NCBI GenBank assembly: GCA_020028595.1
Contig: JAIBHQ010000071.1
Coordinates: 1-5,689 of the forward strand
DNA: 5,689 bases
Source: Nitrospirota bacterium
Lineage (GTDB): Bacteria > Nitrospirota > Nitrospiria > Nitrospirales > Nitrospiraceae
Direction: 5' to 3'
This document shows, piece by piece, positions 5,423 through 5,689 of this stretch (the stretch's first letter is position 1; every line of letters starts with the position of its first letter). The position numbers and the translations under genes are program-made. The notes under the pieces were generated by a model. It was not told the origin of the DNA. It ran no database searches and was given only the letters and a program-made list of their open reading frames with translations.

Positions 5423-5689
5423 TTATGGAGGAAGCAGTTTACCTTCCGCGTGATCCAGACTCGTCTTGGATCCCGTCGACGTCCCGCACTGGGCGCAGAG
5501 GTATTCGTAGAGGTTTCCGTTCGGAAGCACCAGGAGCAGTCGCTCCCGCGTCGGAGTGGCTTGCTTGCACTGCGGGCAATAGAGCAACGAGGCTTGGAAT
5601 GCACCGTACTGGTCGCGCGGCGGGGGCCCGCCAGGCGCCTGCCTGGGACGCGGGCGGGGCACGAACGGGCCAGGAGTCAATTTTGGTTT
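5423..5689 (-). CDS. small zinc-ribbon protein, 5' end beyond or at the right edge
   Basis: At least 85 codons of a hypothetical protein that I do not recognise. The C-terminal half has two CxxC knuckles, YCPQCK (Cys38/Cys41 counted from the window edge) and LCAQCG (Cys65/Cys68), separated by a beta-rich LLLVLPNGNLYEYL stretch: a zinc ribbon, expected to bind one zinc and perhaps nucleic acid or a protein. The N-terminal third is rich in proline and arginine (PRPRPRQ, GGPPPR) and probably disordered. The first candidate start is TTG at 5680, without a ribosome site, but the frame stays open to the window edge (Lys-Pro-Lys), so the true start may be outside. It ends in TAA, convergent with the Trm112-like gene. 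The zinc ribbon and reading frame are well supported; function is unknown. Confidence 0.7.
   Translation of the reverse strand, partial: KPKLTPGPFVPRPRPRQAPGGPPPRDQYGAFQASLLYCPQCKQATPTRERLLLVLPNGNLYEYLCAQCGTSTGSKTSLDHAEGKLLPP

Overview
The window looks like an ordinary chromosomal stretch from a moderately GC-rich (about 60% in most genes) Gram-negative bacterium. The evidence is a set of tightly packed, often overlapping genes, Shine-Dalgarno-type starts, sigma70-like promoters, and two lipoproteins resembling outer-membrane BamE/SmpA proteins. The style of the LOG, DUF502 and Trm112-like proteins reminds me of Nitrospira (Nitrospirota) or a related group. That is an impression from memory and was not tested. 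I see no transposase, phage gene, CRISPR array, tRNA or rRNA.

Layout, right to left, because nearly everything is on the minus strand. (1) At the right edge is a partial small zinc-ribbon protein (minus, 5423-5689), convergent with a Trm112-like protein (plus, 5092-5361), the only plus-strand gene. (2) From the divergent spacer 4933-5091 a minus-strand cluster starts: a DUF502 inner-membrane protein (4267-4932), a GNAT acetyltransferase (3770-4273), then two small signal-peptide proteins with a BamE/SmpA-like motif (3370-3783 and 2909-3367). Adjacent genes overlap by 7 or 14 bases or lie 2 bases apart, so they are probably one transcript. The two lipoproteins look like diverged tandem paralogues and are clearly poorer in GC (about 50% by hand count) than their neighbours. 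(3) After a 56-bp gap holding a good sigma70-type promoter comes a second minus-strand cluster: a LOG-family nucleotide phosphoribohydrolase (1995-2852), a beta-CASP metallo-beta-lactamase ribonuclease (601-1998), and the first 203 codons of an exported DmpA/S58-type aminopeptidase that runs off the left edge (1-611). These overlap by 4 and 11 bases.

Functionally, the first cluster is envelope-oriented (membrane protein plus lipoproteins) with an acetyltransferase of unknown substrate. The second joins a nucleotide-cleaving enzyme, an RNA-processing nuclease and a periplasmic peptidase, and no single pathway is obvious. I found no convincing evidence of a new defence or mobile system. The most notable items are the low-GC paralogous lipoprotein pair sharing a C-terminal Trp-Pro-Phe signature, and a LOG-gene promoter placed so close to the ATG that its mRNA should be leaderless or nearly so.
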